The notes beneath the pieces were generated by a model. That model saw nothing but the letters and a program-made list of their open reading frames with translations, made no database searches and was not told where the DNA came from. Shown here one piece after another: positions 1-7,952 of a stretch of DNA of 64,000 nucleotides (position 1 is its first letter; each line of letters opens with the position of its first letter). This DNA is from Balnearium lithotrophicum (GTDB lineage: Bacteria > Aquificota > Aquificia > Desulfurobacteriales > Desulfurobacteriaceae). A program made the translations under genes and the position numbers. The stretch spans positions 1-64,000 of the forward strand of contig NZ_FXTM01000006.1 in assembly GCF_900182585.1 (NCBI RefSeq). The letters are read 5' to 3'.

Positions 1-459
1 AGAATAGGCTTTGCTAAGGTTTATTCTACAAAAAGCAGCAGGAGTGGGAAAAGGTTCTTCCAGGAACTTGAAAAGTTTCTTCCCTTCAAAATAGAAAAGG
101 TTCAAACTGATAACGGAAGTGAGTTTATAGGAGAGTTAGAGGATTACCTTAAGGAGAGGGGAATAGAACACTACTTCAGCTATCCGAGGTCTCCCAAGAC
201 CAATTCCCACGTTGAAAGGTTCATACAGACGGTGGAGAAGGAACTGTGGATGATAGAAGGGACTGAGCCGAAAATTGATGAAATGAACAGGAAACTATTT
301 AGGTATCTAAACTTTTACAACTTCGTTAGGCCTCATCAAGGTCTTGGTTATAAGACTCCAGTAGAGAAGTTTGAGGAATATATTAAAAAACACCAGGGTG
401 TCCACCATGTATTGAACGAGAACAGACGAAATCTCATTGATTTTATAAACTTTGATTAA
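1..459 (+). pseudogene. DDE transposase, C-terminal part (integrase core), cut by window start
   Basis: The frame is open from the first base, so the gene begins outside the window; about 152 C-terminal residues are visible. It carries the second half of a retroviral-integrase-type DDE core: TDNGSEF supplies the second Asp, and HVERF supplies the catalytic Glu, followed by the RPHQGLGYKTP tail typical of IS481/IS3-like transposases. It would catalyse cut-and-paste or copy-paste movement of its own element. No terminal inverted repeat could be identified downstream, so the element's edge is unknown. It may be intact upstream; listed as partial rather than proven broken. Confidence 0.8.
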
Positions 460-504
460 CGCAGTTAAGATAGTAAAAATAAATAAAAGCATAGGAGGAT
501 AGAT

Positions 505-543
505 ATGAGGACATTAAAGACAAGACCTAATGCTGCGATATAG
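505..543 (+). other. Possible 12-codon mini-ORF or gene remnant
   Basis: An ATG reading MRTLKTRPNAAI then TAG is preceded by a perfect GGAGG six bases upstream. It lies in the 136-base gap between the transposase tail and the unknown membrane protein, and is followed by more in-frame or near-frame stops. It could be the head of a gene truncated by transposition, a leader peptide, or chance. No function is proposed. Confidence 0.25.
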
Positions 544-568
544 TAGATAGTAGTTCGAACTTTTCTTT

Positions 569-574
569 TATAAT
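569..574 (+). promoter_or_regulatory. Candidate -10 box (TATAAT) before the unknown membrane protein
   Basis: A perfect TATAAT lies 21 bases before the GTG start at 596, with the ribosome-binding stretch GGGGAGGAGGG between them. No convincing -35 hexamer is seen at 16-18 bases upstream, so this is a weak call in an AT-rich gap. Confidence 0.3.
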
Positions 575-595
575 TCGCAGGGGAGGAGGGAGAAG

Positions 596-2152
596 GTGGC
601 CTTAGTAGGTTTGAGTGGCTTTTCTGTTTATGGCTTCCATATTCCCGTAATGGCTCTTCGGTTATTTGAATTGCACTTAGTTATAGAACCTAATCATCCT
701 ATGGTTCATGAGGAAATTTTGCTTTTTGTTCCGATAGATTGTTATAGTCTAAATATTTATCTTCATGGTAAAGTTGAAAATTTTCATGGTTCATTTTTAC
801 ATAACTTAATGGAAAGAATATATGATGAAAAGCTTGAAAACGGAGTTGTTAATTTTACAAAAACCTTCCTTATTGCTACCCATACAAACAATTATGATGC
901 CTATGAAAGTAAAAACTATAAAAGTATTAAAATTTGTTATCCTATCGACAATGAAAGTTTACTTACTCGTAATATTCTTATAGATGGAATAAAAGCTACT
1001 ATTTACCTAGATCTAGGAATAAAAGTTATTGATTATGGGGAATGTATAAAAATAGAAGTTTTTAGGAAGAATGGGAAGTTAATCCAAGCAGGAATTGTAG
1101 CCATCAGGTTTTCTATAGTTATGAGTAGCCCGGAGAAAAAGGAACAATATAAAATACATATATTTACTCCTGAAACGTTAGGAAGTATGTATGCCTTATT
1201 TCCTGATGAGAAAAAAGCTATATCAAACAGTTCTATACTAACCTTAATCCATAAAGAAGACGGATTGAAGGCAATTGAGGAATTTCTAAATGAAAGCAAA
1301 ACGGAAATTCAAAATATAGTTAATAGTTTTAGTATCAGAGAAATTGAAGATGAAGATAAAGATGTTTTTATAATCGTTGATAAAATCAACGAAAGCTTTG
1401 AAAAGTTAAAAGGAAAAGTAAGAAACTACTTTTTAAAATTGAAAAAGGAAGATCCTAACATTCTAAAACCTCATAGTGATATATGGCTTCAAGTTCCCGA
1501 ATTTGCAACTCAATGTGAACCTCCAAAATACGCAAAAACTGAGAAGTATTCTTGGGATTTTGCATTTAATATAAAACCAGCAAATATTTTAGTTTCCAGA
1601 TATTTCTTAGATAAAACAATTGCCTATCACTTATATATAGCAAATGAACATACTAATATACTCCTTTCTCCAGAAGAAGGAGGAATAGTAGAAGAATTTA
1701 ATTTAAGATTTAAAGTAGAGCCAAACTTTCTTATAGTTCTTACATTTCCTATATATATCCTTACAACTTTCGTTCTTCGCATTTTAGATAGTATTCTTAA
1801 AAATCTTCTGCAAGGTTGGGATATATATAGCAATGTGCGCCGAAGCCTAGAAAACTTTCACAAATTAAATATGGTAAAATACAATATATTTCTTAAAGAA
1901 ATCTATATTAATGCTTTTAATTCTCAAAATCTAGTTACTATTTTATTGGTACTTGTTTCACTAATGTTTACTTTAGCTAGCATAATTAGAGGCGGAACTG
2001 GAGGAAGATTGTCTTATTATGAATATTTAACAAATATAACGACATTAATTAAAGATCCTGTTTTCACAGTTCCATTGATTTTGTCTTCTTTGAGTTTGGC
2101 ATTTATATATTTATATTCAAGTTATAGAAACGTAAAAGCTAAATGGGAATAA
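596..2152 (+). CDS. Unrecognised 518-residue protein with C-terminal membrane segments
   Basis: I do not recognise this family. The GTG start has an excellent purine-rich ribosome-binding site (GGGGAGGAGGG). The first about 370 residues look soluble. Hydrophobic helices lie near residues 378-402, 448-468 and 492-512, so the protein is probably anchored by its C-terminal third, with a short soluble segment between the first two helices. Codon use is visibly more AT-rich (many ATA, AAA, TTA) than the metabolic genes to its right. It stands alone between a transposase tail and a convergent hydrolase gene, so horizontal acquisition is plausible. No catalytic motif (Walker, HNH, nuclease, protease) was seen. 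Confidence 0.75.
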   Translation: MALVGLSGFSVYGFHIPVMALRLFELHLVIEPNHPMVHEEILLFVPIDCYSLNIYLHGKVENFHGSFLHNLMERIYDEKLENGVVNFTKTFLIATHTNNYDAYESKNYKSIKICYPIDNESLLTRNILIDGIKATIYLDLGIKVIDYGECIKIEVFRKNGKLIQAGIVAIRFSIVMSSPEKKEQYKIHIFTPETLGSMYALFPDEKKAISNSSILTLIHKEDGLKAIEEFLNESKTEIQNIVNSFSIREIEDEDKDVFIIVDKINESFEKLKGKVRNYFLKLKKEDPNILKPHSDIWLQVPEFATQCEPPKYAKTEKYSWDFAFNIKPANILVSRYFLDKTIAYHLYIANEHTNILLSPEEGGIVEEFNLRFKVEPNFLIVLTFPIYILTTFVLRILDSILKNLLQGWDIYSNVRRSLENFHKLNMVKYNIFLKEIYINAFNSQNLVTILLVLVSLMFTLASIIRGGTGGRLSYYEYLTNITTLIKDPVFTVPLILSSLSLAFIYLYSSYRNVKAKWE

Positions 2153-2165
2153 CTTATCAGCTACT

Positions 2166-2939
2166 TTAGCTCTCAAGAGTAACGTAGTTAATGAGCGTTC
2201 CTATCCCCTCAATCTCAACCTCTACCCTATCATCAGGATTTAGGGGACCTACTCCGGGAGGAGTTCCTGTCGAGATTACATCTCCGGGTAAGAGTGTCAT
2301 GATTTGAGAAACAAAGGAAACGAGCTCAAACGGGGAAAATATCATGTCTTCAGTGTTTCCCCTCTGTCTTACCTCCCCGTTAACTCTCGTCTCAATCCTA
2401 AGTCCTATCGGGTCGATATCTGTATTAATCCATGGGCCGTAAGGAGCAAATGTGTCAAAGGACTTTGCCCTCGTATATTGGCCGTCCTTCTTCTGCAAAT
2501 CCCTTGCTGTTACATCGTTAAAACAGGAGTATCCCAATATGTACTCCTTCGCTTCTTCAGGAGATACTTTTCTACACTTTCTACCAATAACTACGGCAAG
2601 TTCCCCTTCATAGTCAACTCTATTTGACATTTTTGGAAGAACAATCTTCATCTTGTTCGATATTACAGCCGTTGAGGGTTTGAGGAAAATGAGAGGCTCC
2701 TCAGGAATGGGTTTTCCCATCTCCTCTGCATGGGCTCTGTAGTTAAGTCCAACTGCAACAATTTTTGTCGGCCTCGTCGGAGACAGGAACTTCACATCCT
2801 TAAAGGATAGGGGCTCTCCCTCGGGTGTAACACCCTCCATAAGTTCAGAAACCCTTCTTTCCTTCAAGGGAAGAATCTCCTTTCCCCTTATAAGTCCGAA
2901 GATTGTCCTATCCCCGTACTTAAACCTTCCTACCTTCAA
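2166..2939 (-). CDS. Fumarylacetoacetate hydrolase (FAH) family protein
   Basis: This 257-residue protein has the FAH fold layout: a short N-terminal domain (1-50), then the catalytic domain from about residue 58. Family hallmarks are [10 protein letters not shown] with His70, the metal-ligand pair E111-x-E113 in [10 protein letters not shown], and Asp142 in FNDVTARD. Members bind Mg or Mn and act on acylpyruvates, oxaloacetate (decarboxylation or tautomerisation) or homoprotocatechuate intermediates. Sequence alone does not fix the substrate; with no aromatic-degradation genes nearby, an acylpyruvase or oxaloacetate tautomerase role is more likely. It is the last gene of the minus-strand run and converges with the unknown gene to its left. 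Confidence 0.88.
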   Translation of the reverse strand: MKVGRFKYGDRTIFGLIRGKEILPLKERRVSELMEGVTPEGEPLSFKDVKFLSPTRPTKIVAVGLNYRAHAEEMGKPIPEEPLIFLKPSTAVISNKMKIVLPKMSNRVDYEGELAVVIGRKCRKVSPEEAKEYILGYSCFNDVTARDLQKKDGQYTRAKSFDTFAPYGPWINTDIDPIGLRIETRVNGEVRQRGNTEDMIFSPFELVSFVSQIMTLLPGDVISTGTPPGVGPLNPDDRVEVEIEGIGTLINYVTLES

Positions 2940-2948
2940 CTTTCCCTC

Positions 2949-3773
2949 CTAAACAGTGGCCACGCCGTACATTTTACCAACTGCTAAAAATCTTTCTCCT
3001 TCACTTAAAGGGTATTCAGGAGTAAGGAGTTTCAGCTCCAAGTCCTCAGAAAAGAGGTCAACAGAATAAAGGGATTTACCTTCAAAGCCAATTTCTGATA
3101 CAGAGGTAACTATTCCGATTACCGTGTAGTTTTCCCTATCTGAAAGGATACAGGTATCAAAGAGTTCCTCAGGCTTTTGGGAAAACTCCCCTAAAAGCCT
3201 AACTGTTTCCTCCTCCCCTAAACTCCTTTCCAATTTCTCTCTGGCTTTTTCGTTTCCCTTTATCGCCAACTTTAGGAGCTCCCTGTTCTCATCGGCCACC
3301 TGGTCAAAGTGTGAAAGGGGAGGTAGCCTTTTTACCCTGTTTGAGTAAATAGTTAAGGCAACGTCCATCTCACTTGATAGCTTCTCGGGAAGTTGACACA
3401 AGTTACAGAGCTCAAAGTGAAAGGCCTTGCCGGTTGTGACCTCTATTGCCTCAACCAAGAGTGTGAACTCGTCCAACGATTGGATTTTAAAGTTAAAGTC
3501 CTCAAAGGTAAAGAGACTTCCATTCTTATAACCTACATAACAGCCAAGGGGAATTTCTTCAGACCTTGAAAAGAATGATAGTTTTTCCTTTTTCAACAGG
3601 TAGTTAAAGATTGAGAAATTTTCATCAACTTCTAAGTGGCTACAGGTCAGTTTTTCTGATGTATCCAATAGGTCGTCAAAGACGTAATGTTTAACTGTTA
3701 CTTCCTCTCCTTCATCAACTGCCCTTTCACAGAGCTCCCTGTCCAGTCCCAGTAAACTGAAACTATCGTCCAT
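2949..3773 (-). CDS. Unrecognised 274-residue soluble protein
   Basis: I do not recognise the family. The ATG at 3773 was chosen because GGGAG lies five bases before it; a TTG four codons further upstream (3785) would sit inside that site. The protein is acidic (rich in Glu and Asp), lacks membrane segments or a signal peptide, and has a Cys-x2-Cys pair in the middle (ELCNLCQLP). The C-terminal 60 residues look beta-rich. It lies between ndk and the FAH hydrolase on the same strand, separated from ndk by a strong hairpin at 3796-3816, so it may be transcribed with either. Confidence 0.7.
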   Translation of the reverse strand: MDDSFSLLGLDRELCERAVDEGEEVTVKHYVFDDLLDTSEKLTCSHLEVDENFSIFNYLLKKEKLSFFSRSEEIPLGCYVGYKNGSLFTFEDFNFKIQSLDEFTLLVEAIEVTTGKAFHFELCNLCQLPEKLSSEMDVALTIYSNRVKRLPPLSHFDQVADENRELLKLAIKGNEKAREKLERSLGEEETVRLLGEFSQKPEELFDTCILSDRENYTVIGIVTSVSEIGFEGKSLYSVDLFSEDLELKLLTPEYPLSEGERFLAVGKMYGVATV

Positions 3774-3795
3774 AAATTCTCCCAAACTGGTTTAG

Positions 3796-3816
3796 TAAGG
3801 GGGAAATACCCCCTTA
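3796..3816 (-). terminator. 8-bp GC-rich hairpin at the 3' end of ndk
   Basis: TAAGGGGG and CCCCCTTA form a perfect eight-pair stem around a five-base loop. The stem contains the ndk stop codon (TAA at 3816-3814). There is no clear U-run after it on the minus strand, so it is either an imperfect intrinsic terminator or an mRNA-stabilising or processing hairpin between ndk and the next gene. Confidence 0.5.
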
Positions 3817-4242
3817 GTACTGGTCATGAATTTCAAGTTGATTAAAGAAGAAGGGAATTTCGTAGCTTGCAGATTCGGGAGAGTCCGATGCATGAACCGC
3901 GTTTCTCCCAACGTCAGTTCCGTACTTCTTCCTGATAGTTCCTTCTGCAGCTTTGGCAGGGTCTGTAGCCCCTATGATTTCCCTTACTCTGCTTATCGCA
4001 TTTTCTCCCTCAAGAACCATCGGGACACAGGGGCCGGATGACATGAAATCTGTTAGTTCATCGTAAAACGGCCTATCCTTGTGGACTATGTAAAACTTTT
4101 TAGCCTGTTCCTTTGAAAGGTGAACCATCTTAATTGCCAAGAGCTTCAAGTCGTTCTCCTGTAGAATTCTAACGATGTCTCCAACTGCATTCTTCTTAAC
4201 AGCATCGGGCTTTACAATTACAAGAGTCCTCTCAACTGCCAT
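3814..4242 (-). CDS. ndk: Nucleoside-diphosphate kinase
   Basis: A 142-residue cytoplasmic enzyme that transfers the gamma-phosphate of ATP to nucleoside diphosphates by a phospho-histidine ping-pong mechanism. The phosphorylated histidine is His117 in the signature NAVHASDS, and the N-terminal TLVIVKPDAV strand is canonical. Length matches bacterial NDKs. It lies one base after the endonuclease V stop, so the two are surely co-transcribed. Its stop codon is embedded in a strong hairpin. Confidence 0.97.
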   Translation of the reverse strand: MAVERTLVIVKPDAVKKNAVGDIVRILQENDLKLLAIKMVHLSKEQAKKFYIVHKDRPFYDELTDFMSSGPCVPMVLEGENAISRVREIIGATDPAKAAEGTIRKKYGTDVGRNAVHASDSPESASYEIPFFFNQLEIHDQY

Positions 4243-4243
4243 T

Positions 4244-4939
4244 TTACTCCTCCGTCCTTTCTAATTTGCGCTGTATTATACCCTTTCTAACTGTTTGAAG
4301 GTAATTGTGGGCAAGTCTCGTAGGTTCAGGAAGCTTATACCCCCTTCCAAGTTTTAGAACAATTTCAAGGGACTCCTCAGGAGTTATCAGATTTCCAGGA
4401 GAGACAAAAACGGGTTTAACTCTGTCCCTCATCCTAACGGCATATCCGAGAATTTCCTTAGTTTTTGGGTCAACGATAGGTGAACTGCAGCCTGCCTTTT
4501 CGCAGGGCTCCTCAAATTTTCCGTAGAGAATCTTCTTTGCACACCCTATCGTAGGTACGTTCATAACAATTCCAAAGTGTGTAGCTATTCCAAGCCTCCT
4601 CGGATGGGCTATTCCGTGTCCGTCAACAACTACTAAATCAGGTTTGTTTTTTAGTTTTAAGTAGGTTTTGACCAAAAGTGGAACCTCACGGAAGGCCAGA
4701 AATCCCGGAACGTATGGAACCTTTACTTCCATTGTGTCGTAAATTTCCTCAACTACTTTTAGACTTGAAAACTCAAGAATTACAAATGCTCCAATTCCAA
4801 CTGTAGGATTTTTATAAGGGTCAATAAAGGTTAAATCACACCCTCCGATGAGTTTTATCTCCCTCTCAAGTGGTCTGAGTTTTAGTTTTTTAAGGAGCTC
4901 CCTCTGAGCCCTCTCCGCCTTCTTGAAGGAAATCTTCAC
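4244..4939 (-). CDS. nfi: Endonuclease V (deoxyinosine 3' endonuclease)
   Basis: A 231-residue repair nuclease that cuts the second phosphodiester bond 3' of deoxyinosine, relevant at high temperature where adenine deaminates faster. Family motifs are clear: Asp35 in GGCDLTF, the wedge motif PYVPGFLAFRE (75-85), Asp106 in VDGHG and the following AHPRR. It overlaps the end of lptG by four bases and is followed at once by ndk. Confidence 0.95.
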   Translation of the reverse strand: MKISFKKAERAQRELLKKLKLRPLEREIKLIGGCDLTFIDPYKNPTVGIGAFVILEFSSLKVVEEIYDTMEVKVPYVPGFLAFREVPLLVKTYLKLKNKPDLVVVDGHGIAHPRRLGIATHFGIVMNVPTIGCAKKILYGKFEEPCEKAGCSSPIVDPKTKEILGYAVRMRDRVKPVFVSPGNLITPEESLEIVLKLGRGYKLPEPTRLAHNYLQTVRKGIIQRKLERTEE

Positions 4940-5991
4940 GTCTCAACCCTTCCAAAGAGTATAAGACCTACTGAAGTGAAGAGAATTAAAGGAGCAAAGG
5001 ATGCATAGATTGGTGGTAGAGCTCCACTCTTTCCTAAACTTATAAAGAGCGACGTTGTGACCCACATTAGAACGATTAGGGTGCTCACAATCAAGACCGT
5101 GTACCCCTTTCTGTTCCTCGGGTTAAAAACACCAAAGGGTATTCCAATAAGAGTTACAACCAAGGGATAGAGGGATATTGCCAGTTTTGAGTAGAGCTCC
5201 ATCTGAAATTGCCTCGTATCGTAACCCAACCTTTCAAGCCTCTTAATGGTTATAAACAACTCACTTAAGCTCTTAGCCTCAGGCAGTGTTTCTGACGACT
5301 TTAAATCCTTAATATCAACACCTAAGTTGAGTGAAAGCTCGTTTAACCTCTCAGTTTTTAATTTATTTAAATCCCTTATAAAAACGTCTTTAAACTTCCA
5401 AACTCCGTTACCTTCATAGAAAACCTCTCTTCCATCGATTCTCCTTGTAGGTTGAAAGTTCTCCTCCTCTATAACACTTCCCCACTTTCCCCTTCTCTCC
5501 TTTACATTCAACTTCCTTATAAACACAAATTTCCTACTTCCGCTTTTAAACCAGACCTCACTTACCTTCTTAGGGCTGGCTTTTTCCACCTTTCTCTCAA
5601 TTTCTGAGGAAACCTTCAGTCCCTTTGGAACAAAAAGCTCGTGAACGAGGAGTGAGAAAAGTGAGGAGAGGAGAGCCAAGACTAAAAGTGGAACTGAGAA
5701 TCTATAGGTACTTATCCCGAGAGCCCTGATAACCGTTAGTTCACTCGTTGACGAAAATCGGGAGAGAGTTACCACAGTTGAGATTAGAACTGCTATGGGT
5801 AAAACTCTGACGGTGTAAAGGGGAAACCTACCAGATATGAACTGGAGCTCAGACTTAAGTCCTAATTTCATAGAGATACTGATGTGGCTCACGAAGTCGA
5901 TTATTCCAAATATCGTTAGAAACGTTAACAGTGTCAAAAACAGAAGCTTCAGCCCTTCAGAGAAAACGTACCTATCTAAAATCTTTACCAT
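4936..5991 (-). CDS. lptG: LPS export ABC permease, YjgP/YjgQ family (LptG-like)
   Basis: A 351-residue inner-membrane protein with the LptF/LptG plan: three helices at the N-terminus (about 10-125), a periplasmic beta-jellyroll segment (about 130-255) and three helices at the C-terminus. With its neighbour it would form the transmembrane part of the LptBFG exporter that lifts lipopolysaccharide out of the inner membrane. It overlaps the upstream paralogue by seven bases. Which of the two is F and which is G is assigned only by gene order. lptB, lptC and lptA are not in this window. Confidence 0.85.
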   Translation of the reverse strand: MVKILDRYVFSEGLKLLFLTLLTFLTIFGIIDFVSHISISMKLGLKSELQFISGRFPLYTVRVLPIAVLISTVVTLSRFSSTSELTVIRALGISTYRFSVPLLVLALLSSLFSLLVHELFVPKGLKVSSEIERKVEKASPKKVSEVWFKSGSRKFVFIRKLNVKERRGKWGSVIEEENFQPTRRIDGREVFYEGNGVWKFKDVFIRDLNKLKTERLNELSLNLGVDIKDLKSSETLPEAKSLSELFITIKRLERLGYDTRQFQMELYSKLAISLYPLVVTLIGIPFGVFNPRNRKGYTVLIVSTLIVLMWVTTSLFISLGKSGALPPIYASFAPLILFTSVGLILFGRVET

Positions 5992-7064
5992 CTCGTTCCT
6001 GCGTAAATCCTAATTTTTTCCTTAACTGCAAGGTAGTAAAAAATGGAGGAGAGAACTCCGAATACTAAATCCGGCAGAAGGGTTAGAGGAGGAAAGTTTG
6101 AGCTTAGAGCAAGCTTCTTTGAGAAAACGTACAGAACGTAGTAGAGAACAATTACAGTTAGACTTATGATAATTCCCATTCCGTAAGCTCCCCTTGGAAG
6201 AGATACGGATACTGAGAAAATCAGAATTCCTACAATTAGTGAGGATAGGGATAAGGATAACCTCTTTAGGATTTCGGTTAAACTCTCGGAATCCCTTTTC
6301 TTTAAAAGCTGGCTTAGTGTTTTGTACTTTTTAGCTTCGAACTTTTCGCCTTCGGAAAACTTGTAGAGCTCCAGTGTATAGTTTTTAAACTTTAAAAACT
6401 GAAACTCCTCCGGTTTTTCCCAGTTTAAAACCTGTGCAGTTCCGTTGTAAATATCCAAAAAGACCGTATTGTTTTCAGTCCTTAAACCGCCTTCTCTTCC
6501 AAATATTACTATGAATTTATCCTTTCTATCAAGTGAGACCATAAAGTTCTCAATTAGTCCCTGTTTAGGAAAGATTCTATCCACGTAGAACGTAACTCCA
6601 GGAAAGTTTGACGAGAAGTTCTTTGGAGTTATACTCATAGTTAGCTTCTTCTTTACAAGTTCCTCAATCTCCTTTTTAACAGCAACGTTGCTTTTTGGAG
6701 CTAAGTACATCGTAGAGTAGAGAGAAAAGAGTGAAAAGAGAATACCTAACAGAAGGACGGGAATGGATATCTGGCGAATACTGACACCGCAGGACCTTAA
6801 AACGGTAATTTCATTATTGCTCTCCATCTGGAGAAATACGATTAAGACTGAAATTACAAAGGACACAGAAATAACAACTCCAAAAAAGGCAGGAAGGGTT
6901 TTTACTAAAACAGAGAGAAACTCTGTGAAAGAAACTCCCTGACCTATAACTGTTTCCGCTATTTGAGAGGCCCTATCAATCACTATTACAAATAAAAACA
7001 GCAAAAAGGTGAAGATTACCGTTTTAAACAGTTCATAGAAAATGTACCTGTAAAGAGTCTTCAT
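5985..7064 (-). CDS. lptF: LPS export ABC permease, YjgP/YjgQ family (LptF-like)
   Basis: A 359-residue paralogue of the next gene with the same 3 helices - periplasmic domain - 3 helices arrangement and the family-typical LRSCGVSIRQI stretch at the end of the second helix pair. It is the first of the two lpt permease genes and overlaps the end of secF by four bases, so outer-membrane lipid export and protein secretion are co-expressed here. The presence of both permeases is a main reason for calling the organism a diderm. Confidence 0.85.
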   Translation of the reverse strand: MKTLYRYIFYELFKTVIFTFLLFLFVIVIDRASQIAETVIGQGVSFTEFLSVLVKTLPAFFGVVISVSFVISVLIVFLQMESNNEITVLRSCGVSIRQISIPVLLLGILFSLFSLYSTMYLAPKSNVAVKKEIEELVKKKLTMSITPKNFSSNFPGVTFYVDRIFPKQGLIENFMVSLDRKDKFIVIFGREGGLRTENNTVFLDIYNGTAQVLNWEKPEEFQFLKFKNYTLELYKFSEGEKFEAKKYKTLSQLLKKRDSESLTEILKRLSLSLSSLIVGILIFSVSVSLPRGAYGMGIIISLTVIVLYYVLYVFSKKLALSSNFPPLTLLPDLVFGVLSSIFYYLAVKEKIRIYAGTRW

Positions 7065-7942
7065 TTTTCCTTCTTAACGTATCTGTACCAATCAACAACC
7101 AAAGCACTTGCAATAAAGATTGAGGAATAGGTACCTACCGTTATACCTACAAGGAGAACGAAAGCAAAGTCGTTTATTACACCTCCTCCAAACATGTAGA
7201 GACAGAAAACAACAAATAGAGTGGTCAGAGATGTTATTAGGGTTCTTGAGAGCGTTTGGTTTATACTGTCATTAACGATTTCCTCAAAGGGCTTACTTCT
7301 CAGTAAAACTTTCATATTTTCCCTGATTCTGTCGTAAACAACGATTGTATCGTTTATAGAGTAACCGATAACTGTTAAGAGAGCCGCAATAACAGGTAAA
7401 CTGAATTCCCTACCTACAGACATAAATACTCCCGTTGTTGCCAGAGCGTCGTGAACCAAGGCAAGGACTGCACCAAAGGCAAAAATCGGCTCAAATCTCC
7501 AGGCAACGTAAATGAGAATACCAATCAGGGCATAGATTACGGCCATTATTCCCTTTTCCCTCAACTCCTTACCAATTGTAGGACCTATCATTTCAACTCT
7601 TCTTATTTCAACTTTATTTCCGAACTTTTCCCTTAAAACTTCTCTTATCAAATCGGCAGTTTTATTTGGGTCTTTTATAGCAGGAGCTTTTATAAGAAAC
7701 TCATTTTTACCCTCAATGTTTTGAACTAAGATTCCTTCAATTTTTCCGTTAAATATCTGCCTGATTTTCTCTGTATTTATGTTCTTCTCATCCACCTTTA
7801 CCTGAACTAAAACTCCACCTGTAAAGTCTATTCCAAACTTAGGTTTAACAATAAATATCCCGTAGAGCCAGCTTCCTACTATAAGTGACAGTGAAAGTAA
7901 ATAGGCAAAGTACCTTTTTCCTATAAAGTCAATTTTTCTCAT
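7061..7942 (-). CDS. secF: Protein translocase subunit SecF
   Basis: A 293-residue inner-membrane protein with the RND-like SecF topology: one N-terminal helix, a periplasmic domain beginning with the GIDFTGG motif, then five helices. SecDF uses the proton or sodium gradient to pull preproteins through SecYEG. It follows secD after ten bases. The conserved SINDTIVVYDRIREN stretch in the fourth helix region is present. Confidence 0.96.
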   Translation of the reverse strand: MRKIDFIGKRYFAYLLSLSLIVGSWLYGIFIVKPKFGIDFTGGVLVQVKVDEKNINTEKIRQIFNGKIEGILVQNIEGKNEFLIKAPAIKDPNKTADLIREVLREKFGNKVEIRRVEMIGPTIGKELREKGIMAVIYALIGILIYVAWRFEPIFAFGAVLALVHDALATTGVFMSVGREFSLPVIAALLTVIGYSINDTIVVYDRIRENMKVLLRSKPFEEIVNDSINQTLSRTLITSLTTLFVVFCLYMFGGGVINDFAFVLLVGITVGTYSSIFIASALVVDWYRYVKKEK

Positions 7943-7952
7943 CCACTACTCC

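Noticed and set aside
596-2152. Defence-system effector call for the unknown membrane protein
   Set aside because: Its place beside a transposase and its C-terminal helices are compatible, but no nuclease, TIR, NTPase or protease motif is visible, so no function is assigned.
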